26,945 nucleotides of DNA from Bacillota bacterium (GCA_023401495.1 JAEXDU010000140.1:1-26945); one strand, 5' to 3'; positions 7,743-16,005 are shown, numbered from the stretch's first letter. A program made the numbers and translations. Notes: generated from the sequence alone by a model not told the origin.

Positions 7743-8036
7743 TTAACGGGTGGACTGGTACACCAGCGACGCGATGATCAGCTGTGCCAGAATGATGAGC
7801 GGCAGGCCCAGCATAAAGCGCTTGTGCTGGGTTTTGTGGCGGATGATGTGCATCGTGACCAGCATGGCGGGTGAACCGCCGAGGATCGCCAGGGTGAACA
7901 GGTTTTTTTCCGGAACGCGCCGCCCGTGCGTGCGGGCCTGTTTTTTATCGTATACCGTAACCGCGGCGGCGATCAGATTGATCACGCCCAGGTACAGAAC
8001 GATTCCCGTCGGGTGTGAGAAAATAAGCTCAAACAT
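7743..8036 (-). CDS. DUF1294 family small membrane protein
   Basis: 97 residues with three hydrophobic segments at about 9-28, 46-66 and 74-93. Between them are the DUF1294 signature pieces YDKKQARTHGRRVPE and HIIRHKTQHKRFMLG. The function of the family is unknown; members are inner-membrane proteins, sometimes fused to cold-shock domains in other bacteria. A GAGAG-type ribosome binding site precedes the ATG at 8036. It is transcribed towards the repeat array, with no T-rich terminator visible after the stop. Confidence 0.82.
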   Translation of the reverse strand: MFELIFSHPTGIVLYLGVINLIAAAVTVYDKKQARTHGRRVPEKNLFTLAILGGSPAMLVTMHIIRHKTQHKRFMLGLPLIILAQLIIASLVYQSTR

Positions 8037-8078
8037 ATTTTGTGCTCTCTTTCTTGTCCAATTTTTTGCTCAAATAAG

Positions 8079-8140
8079 AGCGGACAGGTCTTTTTTAGCA
8101 GATGGCGCATTATAAATATAGAGAACGGCAGCGGACAGGT
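8079..8140. repeat. Pair of 11-bp direct repeats between divergent genes
   Basis: AGCGGACAGGT occurs at 8079-8089 and 8130-8140, spaced 51 bp, in the intergenic region between DUF1294 and the glycosidase gene. It may be a regulator binding pair; no regulator can be named. Confidence 0.4.
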
Positions 8141-8228
8141 TCTGGTAATGTCATTTTCAAAAAGCTGTTGATTTCGCGAACAGTGATTCTGAAAGCGAAT
8201 TGATTCTAAAAAAGGGAGGATTGTAAAA

Positions 8229-9521
8229 ATGAAACACGAGCGTCTTTGGCAGGGCTACGGGGCCAGCGTGGCGGCAGTGGCTTTGCTGATTGCCTCGGTT
8301 CTTCTGACCATGGCGGTGCAGGGAGGGCCTCCCGGGCGGGGACAATCAGGCCCGGAGTCATCCGGCCAAACTTCCACGGCGTCCTCTGCGTCGGAGCCGT
8401 CGTCCAGCTCCGGCACCAATCCGGTGAACACGGTTCCGGGGGACGAAATGAGGGCTGTGTGGGTTCCCTATATGAGTCTTTCGATGAATGCGGAGGCGGA
8501 TCAAAGCCAGGCGGCTTTTCAAAAAAAATTCGATGCGATTGTGGCAAATGCCAAAAGCAAGGGAATGAATACCCTGATTGTTCACGTGCGCCCGTTCGGC
8601 GACGCGTTGTATCAGTCGGATTATTTTCCGTGGTCGCATATCTTAACCGGAATGCAGGGGGTCAACCCCGGGTACGACCCGCTCGCGTATATGGTGCAGG
8701 CTACGCACAAGGCGGGCCTGAAAATCCACGCGTGGGTCAATCCGCTTCGCATTCGGACAAACAATACGCCCACGGCGCTCGCGCAGAACAATCCCTATAA
8801 CAAATGGCAGCTCCAGAAGCTTTCGGGGCGGACGGTGACGCTCGACAACGGTATTTATTATAATCCCGCATACCCCGAGGTGCTGAAACTCATCACCGAC
8901 GGCGTGGCCGAAATCGTAAAGAAATACGATGTGGACGGCGTACAGTTCGACGATTACTTTTATCCCACGGAAAGCAGCATCTTCGATACCGGCTCCTACG
9001 GGGCCTATCTGGCCGAGGCGAAGAAGAGCGGCAACGCCATGGATTTATTCGAATGGCGGCGCGCCAATATCAACAAGATGGTGTCGATGGTGTACCGCGA
9101 GATCAAGAGCATTAAGCCGGGTGTGGTGTTCGGGATTTCCCCGCAGGGGAATGTACAGAACGATTTGCGCATGGGCGCGGATGTGGTTTCCTGGGCTTCT
9201 ACGGCCGGGTACGTCGATTACATATGCCCGCAGCTGTATGTGAATTTTGAGAATCCCATTCTCCCGTTCGACGACGGCGCCAAGCAGTGGCGGCAGATGG
9301 TCACGGCCAAAGGCGTGCAGCTGTATTTCGGGCTTGCGGTATACAAGGCCGGTTCCGACGCAGATGAAGGCACCTGGAAAAAATCCAACGATATTCTGCA
9401 AAAGCAGGTGGAATTGGGGCGGCAGATCGGCGGTGGCGGCTTTATGTTCTACGCTTATGATCAGCTCGATGCTGAGCACAGCCGCGAAGAAGTGCAGAAT
9501 GTCATCAAGCTGCTCAATTGA
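8229..9521 (+). CDS. Glycoside hydrolase-like GHL10 (DUF187) family exported protein
   Basis: 430 residues. One N-terminal membrane helix (about 10-31) is followed by a serine/glycine-rich linker (about 32-70), then a GHL10 TIM-barrel domain beginning at EMRAVWVPYMSL. Barrel motifs seen are NTLIVHVRPFGDALY, GLKIHAWVNPLRI, VDGVQFDDYFYP and VFGISPQGN. Known relatives include YngK and spore-coat or cell-wall proteins thought to act on peptidoglycan-like glycans; the substrate here is not known. The ATG follows GGGAGG at 9 nt. It is probably anchored to the outer membrane face or released after cleavage. The gene is convergent to mtaB with a 50-bp gap. Confidence 0.88.
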   Translation: MKHERLWQGYGASVAAVALLIASVLLTMAVQGGPPGRGQSGPESSGQTSTASSASEPSSSSGTNPVNTVPGDEMRAVWVPYMSLSMNAEADQSQAAFQKKFDAIVANAKSKGMNTLIVHVRPFGDALYQSDYFPWSHILTGMQGVNPGYDPLAYMVQATHKAGLKIHAWVNPLRIRTNNTPTALAQNNPYNKWQLQKLSGRTVTLDNGIYYNPAYPEVLKLITDGVAEIVKKYDVDGVQFDDYFYPTESSIFDTGSYGAYLAEAKKSGNAMDLFEWRRANINKMVSMVYREIKSIKPGVVFGISPQGNVQNDLRMGADVVSWASTAGYVDYICPQLYVNFENPILPFDDGAKQWRQMVTAKGVQLYFGLAVYKAGSDADEGTWKKSNDILQKQVELGRQIGGGGFMFYAYDQLDAEHSREEVQNVIKLLN

Positions 9522-9571
9522 CCGGGTCAGGCCGTGCGGCTCGTATCCTTTCGGTTATCCATTCCGTTTAA

Positions 9572-10864
9572 TCAGAGGGAAAGAAGCTCTCCAGTGCAGC
9601 CGTCCTCTCCGGCAGATGTGATGCGTACCGGCAGAATCTGCCCGTGCAGCGGCTTTTCGGAAGAGACCGTCACCGGGGTATAATTTTCCGTGTAGCCCTC
9701 ATAAATGCCGGGGGCGCATTCCCGTTCAAACAGTACGCCTGCGGTTTGGCCGACCTGCCTTTGGAAGAACTCCCGCATGGTGCCGAGGGTTACTTCGATC
9801 ATCGCCTTGCTGCGGCGATCCTTTATTTCCTTCGTGAGCTGATCCGGCGCGGAATAGGCCACGGTACCGGGACGGCGGGAATAGGCGAATACATGCACCT
9901 TCGCAAAGTCGATCTCTTCGGCAAACACGAGGGATTCAGCGAATTCCTGTTCGGTTTCCCCGGCAAAGCCAACCATGATATCGGTCGTGATGGCCGCGTT
10001 CGGGAACGCAGCACGCAGATTCTGAACGATCTCGCGGTACTCCGCGGTGTCGTAGTGGCGGTTCATGCGGCGCAGGGTCGCGTCGCAGCCGCTCTGCAGA
10101 GACAGATGGAACTGCGGACACAGTTTTTTCTGTGCTACCAGCCGTTGGATCACCGGCAGGCTGAGCTGCTCCGGCTCCAGCGAACCGAGGCGCACCCGCT
10201 CAATGCCCGGCGTGCGGCATGCGGCTTCCACCGCGTCGCACAGGTGCAGGTCAAGCTCCTGTCCGTAGGCGGAAAGGTTGATGCCGGTCAGAACGACCTC
10301 GCGGAAGCCCCGCTCTCCCAAAAGCTTTAGCTCCTGCTCCAAATCCTCCAGCGGCTTCGAGCGCACCCGTCCCCTGGCATAGGGGATGATGCAGTAGGAG
10401 CAGAACCGGTTGCATCCATCCTGAATTTTAATAAAGGCGCGGGTGCGTTCCTGAAAGTCCTCGATCTGCATCGGTTCAAACGAACCCTTGCGTTCATGGG
10501 GAACAATATCGACGATCCTCTGGTGTGTCGACAGATATGTCAGGATGTCGGGCAGCAGAGCGCTGCGGTTTGAGTTGCCGAGAATGACATCCGCGTCCGT
10601 AAGGGCTTCGGCCTCTTCGGGGAATGCCTGGGGCATGCAGCCGGTCAGCACGATCACCGCGCCGGGGTTCTGCCGGCGGGAGCGGTGCAGCGTCTGGCGC
10701 ACTTTATGGTCGCTGGTTGCGGTCACGGTACAGGAATTGATCAGCACCACGTCCGCCGATTCTCCCATCGATGGGGAAAATCCGGCGTGCAGCAGCTGCT
10801 GCAGCATTGCCTGCGATTCATACTGATTGACCTTACAGCCCAGTGTAATCACATGTACTTTCAT
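9572..10864 (-). CDS. mtaB: tRNA t6A37 methylthiotransferase MtaB
   Basis: 430 residues, a radical-SAM methylthiotransferase. The N-terminal UPF0004 domain shows the cluster cysteines C10, C45 and C76 (LGCKVNQ, NSCTVT, TGCMPQ). The radical-SAM motif is CNRFCSYC, with C151, C155 and C158. Segments HLSLQSGCDATLRRMNRHY and TTDIMVGFAGETEQEF are typical of the family, and a TRAM-like domain ends the protein. TLGCKVNQYES at the N-terminus points to MtaB (YqeV) rather than MiaB or RimO. It converts t6A37 to ms2t6A in lysine tRNA. AAAGGA precedes the ATG at modest spacing. Confidence 0.93.
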   Translation of the reverse strand: MKVHVITLGCKVNQYESQAMLQQLLHAGFSPSMGESADVVLINSCTVTATSDHKVRQTLHRSRRQNPGAVIVLTGCMPQAFPEEAEALTDADVILGNSNRSALLPDILTYLSTHQRIVDIVPHERKGSFEPMQIEDFQERTRAFIKIQDGCNRFCSYCIIPYARGRVRSKPLEDLEQELKLLGERGFREVVLTGINLSAYGQELDLHLCDAVEAACRTPGIERVRLGSLEPEQLSLPVIQRLVAQKKLCPQFHLSLQSGCDATLRRMNRHYDTAEYREIVQNLRAAFPNAAITTDIMVGFAGETEQEFAESLVFAEEIDFAKVHVFAYSRRPGTVAYSAPDQLTKEIKDRRSKAMIEVTLGTMREFFQRQVGQTAGVLFERECAPGIYEGYTENYTPVTVSSEKPLHGQILPVRITSAGEDGCTGELLSL

Positions 10865-11039
10865 GGAAGGATCCTTTCGGGGAAATTTTTCATTCTTTTG
10901 GGATTTGTTTTTCCTCTCGTTCTTGCCGGGGGAAAAATCTTTTTTTCAGTTGTTTCACAATAAAATGAAGATAATTGAAGATAATTGATAAAAATTTTTG
11001 AAAAAGTCAAAGCGAGTGGAAATAACTGGATTTTTAATA

Positions 11040-11068
11040 TTGACCAACAGACAACTGTACGTTATGAT
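11040..11068 (+). promoter_or_regulatory. Sigma-A promoter of the HPr-like gene with overlapping dyad
   Basis: TTGACC (11040-11045), 17-bp spacer, TATGAT (11063-11068). A 9-bp perfect inverted repeat, CTGTACGTT/AACGTACAG (11055-11063 and 11073-11081), spans the -10 box and the predicted start. It is probably an operator, or a 5'-end mRNA hairpin. Confidence 0.75.
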
Positions 11069-11121
11069 AGGAAACGTACAGATCTTTCACAGATTGATTC
11101 AAAGAATAGGAGATGTCGACC

Positions 11122-11358
11122 ATGTATACGACCGATATTCTGTTGTCCAGCATAGAAGCAGTGAAAAAATTTGTTACTTTGGCGAACCGGTATGATTTTC
11201 CGATCAATCTAAGAACCGACAAGTACACAATAGATGCAAAATCCATTATGGGAGTATTCAGTTTAGACCTGTCCAAACCGGTCACGGTAGAGTTCGAAGG
11301 GCCCCAGGCAGAGCATTTTATTGCAGAACTTGCGGAATTTCAGCCGCAGAACGCATAA
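11122..11358 (+). CDS. HPr-like protein lacking the active-site histidine
   Basis: 78 residues, close to HPr length. The central KSIMGVFSLDLSKPV segment matches the HPr Ser46 region, the regulatory site phosphorylated by HPr kinase. The GLHARPA motif with His15 is absent, and no histidine is present in the N-terminal half, so it cannot pass phosphate from enzyme I. Crh of Bacillus, with Gln in place of His, is a regulatory precedent. Divergent HPr-like proteins of this kind are common in Clostridia. The ATG at 11122 is 9 nt from AGGAG; the ATG at 11113 abuts AGGAG and is unlikely. Single-gene unit. Confidence 0.75.
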   Translation: MYTTDILLSSIEAVKKFVTLANRYDFPINLRTDKYTIDAKSIMGVFSLDLSKPVTVEFEGPQAEHFIAELAEFQPQNA

Positions 11359-11384
11359 TACAATTCCCGGTATTCCGCGAATTG

Positions 11385-11411
11385 AAAGCCCGGATGATTC
11401 CGGGCTTTTTT
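11385..11411 (+). terminator. HPr-like gene terminator
   Basis: AAAGCCCGG-6 nt-CCGGGCTTTTTT, directly before the convergent ABC-F gene. Confidence 0.88.
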
Positions 11412-11413
11412 AT

Positions 11414-13333
11414 TTATGCGCTTTCGCCGGCCTGCTCCAGCTCTTCGGAAAGCTCGCTCCAGGTCAAAAACACCGAATCGGACTGTTCCTTCAGCCGGGA
11501 CAGCTCTTTCGTCAGCTCCATCACCGCTTCGTAGTCGGCGGCGATTTCCGGTGAGTGCAGGCGGGTCTGCACCTGCTCCATTTCCTGCTCGAACTGCTCC
11601 ATCTCCTGCTCCGCTCGTTTGATGGCGGCGCGGGTCTTGCGCAGCTTTGCTTCCTGCTCCTTGCGCTGCTTGTAGAGGTTTTTCTGTTCCGGCTCCTGCT
11701 GTTCCTTCACAGGCTCTTTTGCCGTCTCTTTGACGCGCTCCAGATAAGCATCGTAATTGCCGATGTATTCCGTCGTCCCGTCTTTGTCCAGAAAATAAAT
11801 CCGGTCGGCCAGCTTGTTGATCAGGTAGCGGTCATGCGACACGATCAGCAGGGTGCCCTCGTAATTCTGCAGCGCGTTTTCCAGCGCTTCGCAGGAGCCG
11901 ATGTCCAAATGGTTCGTCGGTTCGTCCAGCAGCAGAAAATTCGCGCGGGAGAGCATCAGGCGCAGCAGCAGAACACGGGCGCGCTCTCCGCCGCTCAAAG
12001 CGGCGACCGGCTTAAACACATCGTCCTCCTGAAACAGGAAGATTGCCAGCGCGTTGCGGACCTCCGTCTGTGTCATAGACGGGTAAGAATCCCAAATTTC
12101 GTCGATCACGGTTTTTTCGGGGTGCAGGTCCTCCTGAATCTGGTCGTAGTAGCCCACATCGATCCCCGCGCCAAAGCGGATTTCACCGTTGTCCGGCAGG
12201 TAACGTGACAGCAGCGTTTTCAGCAGAGAGGTCTTGCCGCAGCCGTTCGGGCCAATCAGAAAAATGCGCTCTCCGCGGCGGATTTCCAGATCGACGTTGC
12301 GGAACAGAGGAGCTCCGTCAAAACTCAGCGAAAGACCGGAAGCAGCAAGAACATCATTGCCGCCGCGCTGCGAGGGCTCAAAGCGAAAGCGGATGCTGTC
12401 TTCCGTCTCGTCGGGCTTTACGAGCGTGCTTTCGAGTCGCTCGATCACCTTCATTTTGCTCTCCGCCATGCGGATGTTGCGCTCGCGGTTCCATTGCCGC
12501 TGCTGCGTCACCATTCCCTCCAGGCGGGAGATTTCTTTTTTGGTGTTTTCGTATTTTCTCTGCGCCGTCAGGTCGTTCTCCTGCTTTTGCGCCAGATACG
12601 TGGTGTAATTCCCCTTATAGCATGTCAGCCGATGATTCGATAATTCAAAAGTACGTCCTGTCACGCGGTCCAGAAAATAACGGTCATGGGAAATGACCAG
12701 AAAAGCGCCGGAATAGCCTTTGAGAAAATCTTCCAGCCATTCGACGGAAGCGATGTCCAGATGGTTTGTCGGCTCGTCGAGCAAGAGCAGATTCGCGCCG
12801 GAAAGCAGCAGCTTTGCCAGCTGCAGCTTGGCCTTTTGTCCGCCGCTCAGCACGCCGACCGGCATGGCGGCTTGTTCATCGTCAAACCCCAGGCCCAGCA
12901 GTGCGGAGCGGGCCCGGGAGCGGCAGGTAAGACCGCCTTCGCGCAGAAAGCGGTCGTTGAGCAGCATCTGGCGCTCGATCAGCTCGGTCTGATTCTGCGG
13001 CTTGCCCTGCAAGGCAAGGTTGATTTCTTCCAGCTCGCGCTCTATCCCGAGCAGGGGAGCGAATACGCTGAGCACCTCGGCGTAAGCGGTTTGCTCCAGA
13101 TTGTTACACACGTGCTGCTCCATGTAGCCGATCACAGCGTCGCGCGAAAGGTGGATTTCGCCCCCGTCGTTCGACAGATCGCCCGTCAGCATCTTAAACA
13201 GGGTGGTTTTTCCGGAACCGTTGACCCCCACAAGGCCAATCCGGTCGCCGGATTGTATTTCAAAAGAAATGCCGCTGAACAGATCCTCAGCGCCGAATGC
13301 TTTTCTTAAATTGCTCGTACTCAGCAAAGCCAT
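11414..13333 (-). CDS. ABC-F family ATPase (YdiF/Uup-like)
   Basis: 639 residues with two ABC domains and no membrane segment. First domain: Walker A GVNGSGKTT, signature LSGGQKAKLQLAK, Walker B LLLLDEPTNHLD. Second: GPNGCGKTS, LSGGERARVLLLR, LLLDEPTNHLD. A charged linker with paired helices joins them, and the C-terminus (about 540-639) is a glutamate/lysine-rich coiled coil. ABC-F proteins bind the ribosomal E site and rescue stalled or antibiotic-blocked ribosomes. Length and domain order fit the YdiF/YfmR housekeeping type. The ATG at 13,333 follows AAGGAG at 11 nt; the upstream 120 codons of open frame cover leader and promoter. Its leader carries a terminator hairpin, suggesting attenuation. 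Confidence 0.92.
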   Translation of the reverse strand: MALLSTSNLRKAFGAEDLFSGISFEIQSGDRIGLVGVNGSGKTTLFKMLTGDLSNDGGEIHLSRDAVIGYMEQHVCNNLEQTAYAEVLSVFAPLLGIERELEEINLALQGKPQNQTELIERQMLLNDRFLREGGLTCRSRARSALLGLGFDDEQAAMPVGVLSGGQKAKLQLAKLLLSGANLLLLDEPTNHLDIASVEWLEDFLKGYSGAFLVISHDRYFLDRVTGRTFELSNHRLTCYKGNYTTYLAQKQENDLTAQRKYENTKKEISRLEGMVTQQRQWNRERNIRMAESKMKVIERLESTLVKPDETEDSIRFRFEPSQRGGNDVLAASGLSLSFDGAPLFRNVDLEIRRGERIFLIGPNGCGKTSLLKTLLSRYLPDNGEIRFGAGIDVGYYDQIQEDLHPEKTVIDEIWDSYPSMTQTEVRNALAIFLFQEDDVFKPVAALSGGERARVLLLRLMLSRANFLLLDEPTNHLDIGSCEALENALQNYEGTLLIVSHDRYLINKLADRIYFLDKDGTTEYIGNYDAYLERVKETAKEPVKEQQEPEQKNLYKQRKEQEAKLRKTRAAIKRAEQEMEQFEQEMEQVQTRLHSPEIAADYEAVMELTKELSRLKEQSDSVFLTWSELSEELEQAGESA

Positions 13334-13370
13334 GTTAATGCAAGCTCCTTCTTGAAACGGCAGAACAATA

Positions 13371-13392
13371 GAAAAGGCGGTCATCCACCGCC
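13371..13392 (-). terminator. Leader terminator/attenuator ahead of the ABC-F gene
   Basis: Minus strand: GGCGGT-4 nt-ACCGCC followed by TTTTC, in the 5' leader about 40 nt before the start codon. An upstream CGGTC can pair with GACCG inside the stem, giving a competing antiterminator. Confidence 0.6.
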
Positions 13393-13429
13393 CAAAGACC
13401 GTTGACCCGGCCGCCGTTTCTCTTTCAAT

Positions 13430-13458
13430 ATTATAGAGGAATTTTGCGATGAAATCAA
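13430..13458 (-). promoter_or_regulatory. Sigma-A promoter of the ABC-F gene
   Basis: Minus strand: TTGATT (13453-13458), 17-bp spacer, TATAAT (13430-13435). The leader is about 95 nt. Confidence 0.8.
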
Positions 13459-13505
13459 GAACAACGCGCAACATCGCCTCCTTTGAGAGAAAACGGGTAA
13501 ATCTG

Positions 13506-13535
13506 TGGACATTTTTGCTGCATCGGTGATATAAT
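13506..13535 (+). promoter_or_regulatory. Promoter-like sequence reading into non-coding DNA
   Basis: TGGACA (13506-13511), 18-bp spacer, TATAAT (13530-13535). No gene follows for 1.1 kb on this strand. Confidence 0.4.
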
Positions 13536-13749
13536 AATCTCACAGTTATTTTCGTTTTTTCCGTTACTTTGGATGTGAGTTCTACTGGTGGCGCGGGGCT
13601 TTGGCCCTGATGCCGGACAGGGTGTTCTTCTTTGTTCGATGAAAGTGTTTCGTTCGCGGCAGGATTTTTCTGCTGATTTTTCGTGGTGTGCATATAGACG
13701 CAGTCCGTCTACTGGCACAGGGCGAGTCTTTTCTTTTTTATCTTGGTAG

Positions 13750-14384
13750 GAAAGAGTGATTTTCAGCGGGTGGCCCCGCACAGGGTTTCCGCTTGCGCGG
13801 GCTTGCCCCTCAGGCCGGGGCAGGCCCTTCCTTTCTTGACGAAAAGAAAGTAAGCAAAGATTCGCCAAGGGGGGAGTTTCGATTCTCTCCCCCTTGGAAC
13901 CCCCTCTCAACGACCAAAGGCGCTGCCTTTGGAAACCGAGAGAAGCTCCCGCTCTGGTTCTGTTCCACGCTCAGGCACAGCCTGAGCGTGAAGCGAGTGC
14001 ATAAGGCGGGCTTCGGCGTCCGCAAAAAGGTACGAGAAGTTGCCGCACTGTGAAACACCATCTGCAAACCGACAAATCGAAACTACCGTCAGGCAGCCCT
14101 CTGCGAGCTAACGAGAGCGCTCTGAAAATGCCCGCCGACAGACGGGATTGCTCGACTTATTTCTAGAGTAAACTCGGAGAGTGGGCATTTTCATTGGAGC
14201 GCCTTACGGACAGCTTTCGTTTGCATAGTCATGGGCCGTTCCCCAAACGGATTCCAAAGGTGTCCTTTGGAAGGCCTTTGCTTACTTTCGTCCTTTCACG
14301 AAAGTAAGTGCCCGCCCCGGCACGAGGGGCAGACCCTGCGCCAGCAGAAACCGACGCGGGGGCACTCGCAGAAAAAACTATTTC
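13750..14384. repeat. 635-bp non-coding element with about 110-bp inverted ends
   Basis: The left end (13,750-13,859) and the reverse complement of the right end (14,276-14,384) match over about 110 bp. Shared blocks include GCCCCTC, CCGGGGC and AAAGTAAGCAAAG. Inside are strong hairpins: a 10-bp perfect stem, CACGCTCAGG/CCTGAGCGTG (13,966-13,990), CCAAAGG stems at 13,914-13,932 and 14,252-14,272, and a gapped inverted repeat at 14,117-14,202. No transposase or convincing gene is present, so it is MITE-like or a pair of head-to-head dispersed repeats. The rest of 13,460-14,640 shows nothing else I can name. Confidence 0.65.
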
Positions 14385-14595
14385 GCCACTGAAAAGAAGG
14401 CAAAAATTCTACTCTGACCAAGGGGTAAGCTGACAAAAAAGAAATCCCTGCGGCAAAGCCGCACGAAAAATCTCTAAATAGGCGAAGGAAACAAATGCTT
14501 CATCCTGGCCTGAAGAGCAGGCGATAGCAAAATACAGGGCGATTAGGAGCACGGAATCATCAGCCTTTAGAAAAATAAGGGATTCTGCATATTTG

Positions 14596-14626
14596 TTGCA
14601 CCAAAGAGAGCAGCAGATGATATAAT
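14596..14626 (+). promoter_or_regulatory. Likely promoter of the isomerase/epimerase gene
   Basis: TATAAT at 14621-14626 with TTGCAC at 14596-14601, at a long 19-bp spacing. Confidence 0.4.
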
Positions 14627-14640
14627 AAACTTATGTACCT

Positions 14641-15462
14641 GTGTACAAGTATCACCGTCAAAGGAGGGGACTGCTTATCCGATACGGTATTTCAACGGCG
14701 TGCCTGTATCCGCAGGAGACCGCCCAGTCCTTGGCCCAGCTGACCGATGCGGGGTTTCGGTTGTTCGAAATCTTTTTTAATACGTATGGTGAGCTCAGGA
14801 AGGATTATCTGAACAATTTAAAATCAATCCTGGATTCTTCGGGATCGTCTGTCAAATCGATCCATCCTTTTACATCCGGCTTTGAAAGCATGATGTTCTT
14901 TTCGGATTACGACAGCCGCTTTACGGATTCTCTGGATTTTTACCGTAAATATTTTGAGGCCGCCGGCCGGCTCGGGGCCGAAATACTGGTGCTGCACGGC
15001 CAGCGTGATTATCTGTACAGCACGCTGAGCGAAGAGGAATACTTCGAGCGGTACGCGCTGCTCTTTGAGGCCGGCCGCCGATGCGGGATTCAGGTGGCGC
15101 AGGAGAACGTCAACCGCTTCCGCAGTGAAGACCCCGGCTTTATCCGCCGGATGCGGGAGTATCTGGGGGAAAGCTGCTGCTTTGTGTTCGATATCAAGCA
15201 GGCTGTTCGCGCAGGCAAAGATCCCTTTGAGATGTGCAGTGCCATGGGGGACCGGCTGGTGCATATCCATCTGAATGACAACAACGGCAAATCCGATTGC
15301 CTTTTGCCCGGTGACGGCACCATGGACTATGCGCGGCTGATGAAGCTGCTGGATGAATTCGGGTACAGCGGCGATTTTATCATCGAGGTTTACCGGAAAA
15401 GCTTCCCGAATCTGGATCATTTGCTCGATAGCAGGCATTTTGTAGAACAATTGGTGAAATAA
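14641..15462 (+). CDS. Sugar phosphate isomerase/epimerase family protein (AP endonuclease 2-like TIM barrel)
   Basis: About 262-273 residues. Barrel motifs are RYGISTACLYP at the N-terminus, AEILVLHGQRDY, VAQENVN with a metal-binding glutamate, CFVFDIKQAVRAG, and RLVHIHLNDNNGKSDCLLPGDGTMDY, with histidine and aspartate ligands. These mark the xylose-isomerase-like family; the substrate is unknown. The start is odd: AAAGGAGG at 14,660-14,667 is followed by no ATG, GTG or TTG at usable spacing. The GTG at 14,641 lies before that site and has none of its own. By family comparison the protein should begin near 14,671-14,677 (CTG or ATC). I list the GTG as the only canonical start. Confidence 0.82.
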   Translation: MYKYHRQRRGLLIRYGISTACLYPQETAQSLAQLTDAGFRLFEIFFNTYGELRKDYLNNLKSILDSSGSSVKSIHPFTSGFESMMFFSDYDSRFTDSLDFYRKYFEAAGRLGAEILVLHGQRDYLYSTLSEEEYFERYALLFEAGRRCGIQVAQENVNRFRSEDPGFIRRMREYLGESCCFVFDIKQAVRAGKDPFEMCSAMGDRLVHIHLNDNNGKSDCLLPGDGTMDYARLMKLLDEFGYSGDFIIEVYRKSFPNLDHLLDSRHFVEQLVK

Positions 15463-15475
15463 ATCGCCGAAAATA

Positions 15476-15505
15476 TTGCAAATTACGCAAAGATAATGCT
15501 ATAAT
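15476..15505 (+). promoter_or_regulatory. nrdR promoter
   Basis: TTGCAA (15476-15481), 18-bp spacer, TATAAT (15500-15505). No obvious NrdR box overlaps it. Confidence 0.65.
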
Positions 15506-15546
15506 TTTAGAAGTTGCCGTAAAAGAACAGAGGAGGGTCATGATCT

Positions 15547-16005
15547 GTGAAATGCCCGTATTGCGGTTTTGAGGAAAGCAAGGTAATCGATTCCCGCCCG
15601 ACGGACGAGGGCGAGAGAATCCGGCGCCGCAGGGAATGCCTGAAATGCGCCAAACGCTTTACCACATATGAGGTGATCGAGACGGTTCCCATTGTGGTGA
15701 TCAAAAAGGATAAATCCCGTCAGACGTTTGACCGCAATAAGCTGCTCAACGGCCTTTTGCGTGCATGCGAGAAGCGTCCGGTCTCTATCGATACGCTTGA
15801 GCGCGTTGTGGACGAGATCGAAACGATGCTGCAGAATTCTCTGGATCGCGAGGTGCCCTCCAGCCTGATTGGAACGTACGCGATGGAAAAGCTCAAGAAT
15901 ATCGATGAGGTTGCCTATGTCCGTTTTGCGTCGGTGTACCGGCAGTTTAAAGATTTGAACACCTTTATGGATGAACTGAACAAGCTGGTGAAGAACCGCA
16001 GCTGA
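15547..16005 (+). CDS. nrdR: Transcriptional repressor NrdR
   Basis: 152 residues, the standard length. The N-terminal zinc ribbon has C3, C6, C31 and C34 (KCPYCG and ECLKCAKRF), followed by TTYE and an ATP-cone domain (VIKKDKSRQTFDRNKLLNGL onwards). NrdR senses ATP/dATP and represses ribonucleotide reductase genes. The start is GTG, 10 nt after GGAGG. Both the neighbouring promoter and the strong terminator indicate a single-gene unit; no ribonucleotide reductase genes are in the window. Confidence 0.96.
   Translation: MKCPYCGFEESKVIDSRPTDEGERIRRRRECLKCAKRFTTYEVIETVPIVVIKKDKSRQTFDRNKLLNGLLRACEKRPVSIDTLERVVDEIETMLQNSLDREVPSSLIGTYAMEKLKNIDEVAYVRFASVYRQFKDLNTFMDELNKLVKNRS

Noticed and set aside
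7529..7777. 82-codon plus-strand frame with internally repeated protein sequence
   Set aside because: It is the translation of the 123-bp DNA repeat; the repeated protein motif follows from DNA repetition, and RNA covariation explains the conservation better.
13793..14067. Open frames on both strands in the 635-bp element
   Set aside because: They run through inverted repeats and hairpins, lack ribosome binding sites, and have compositions expected of repeat DNA.
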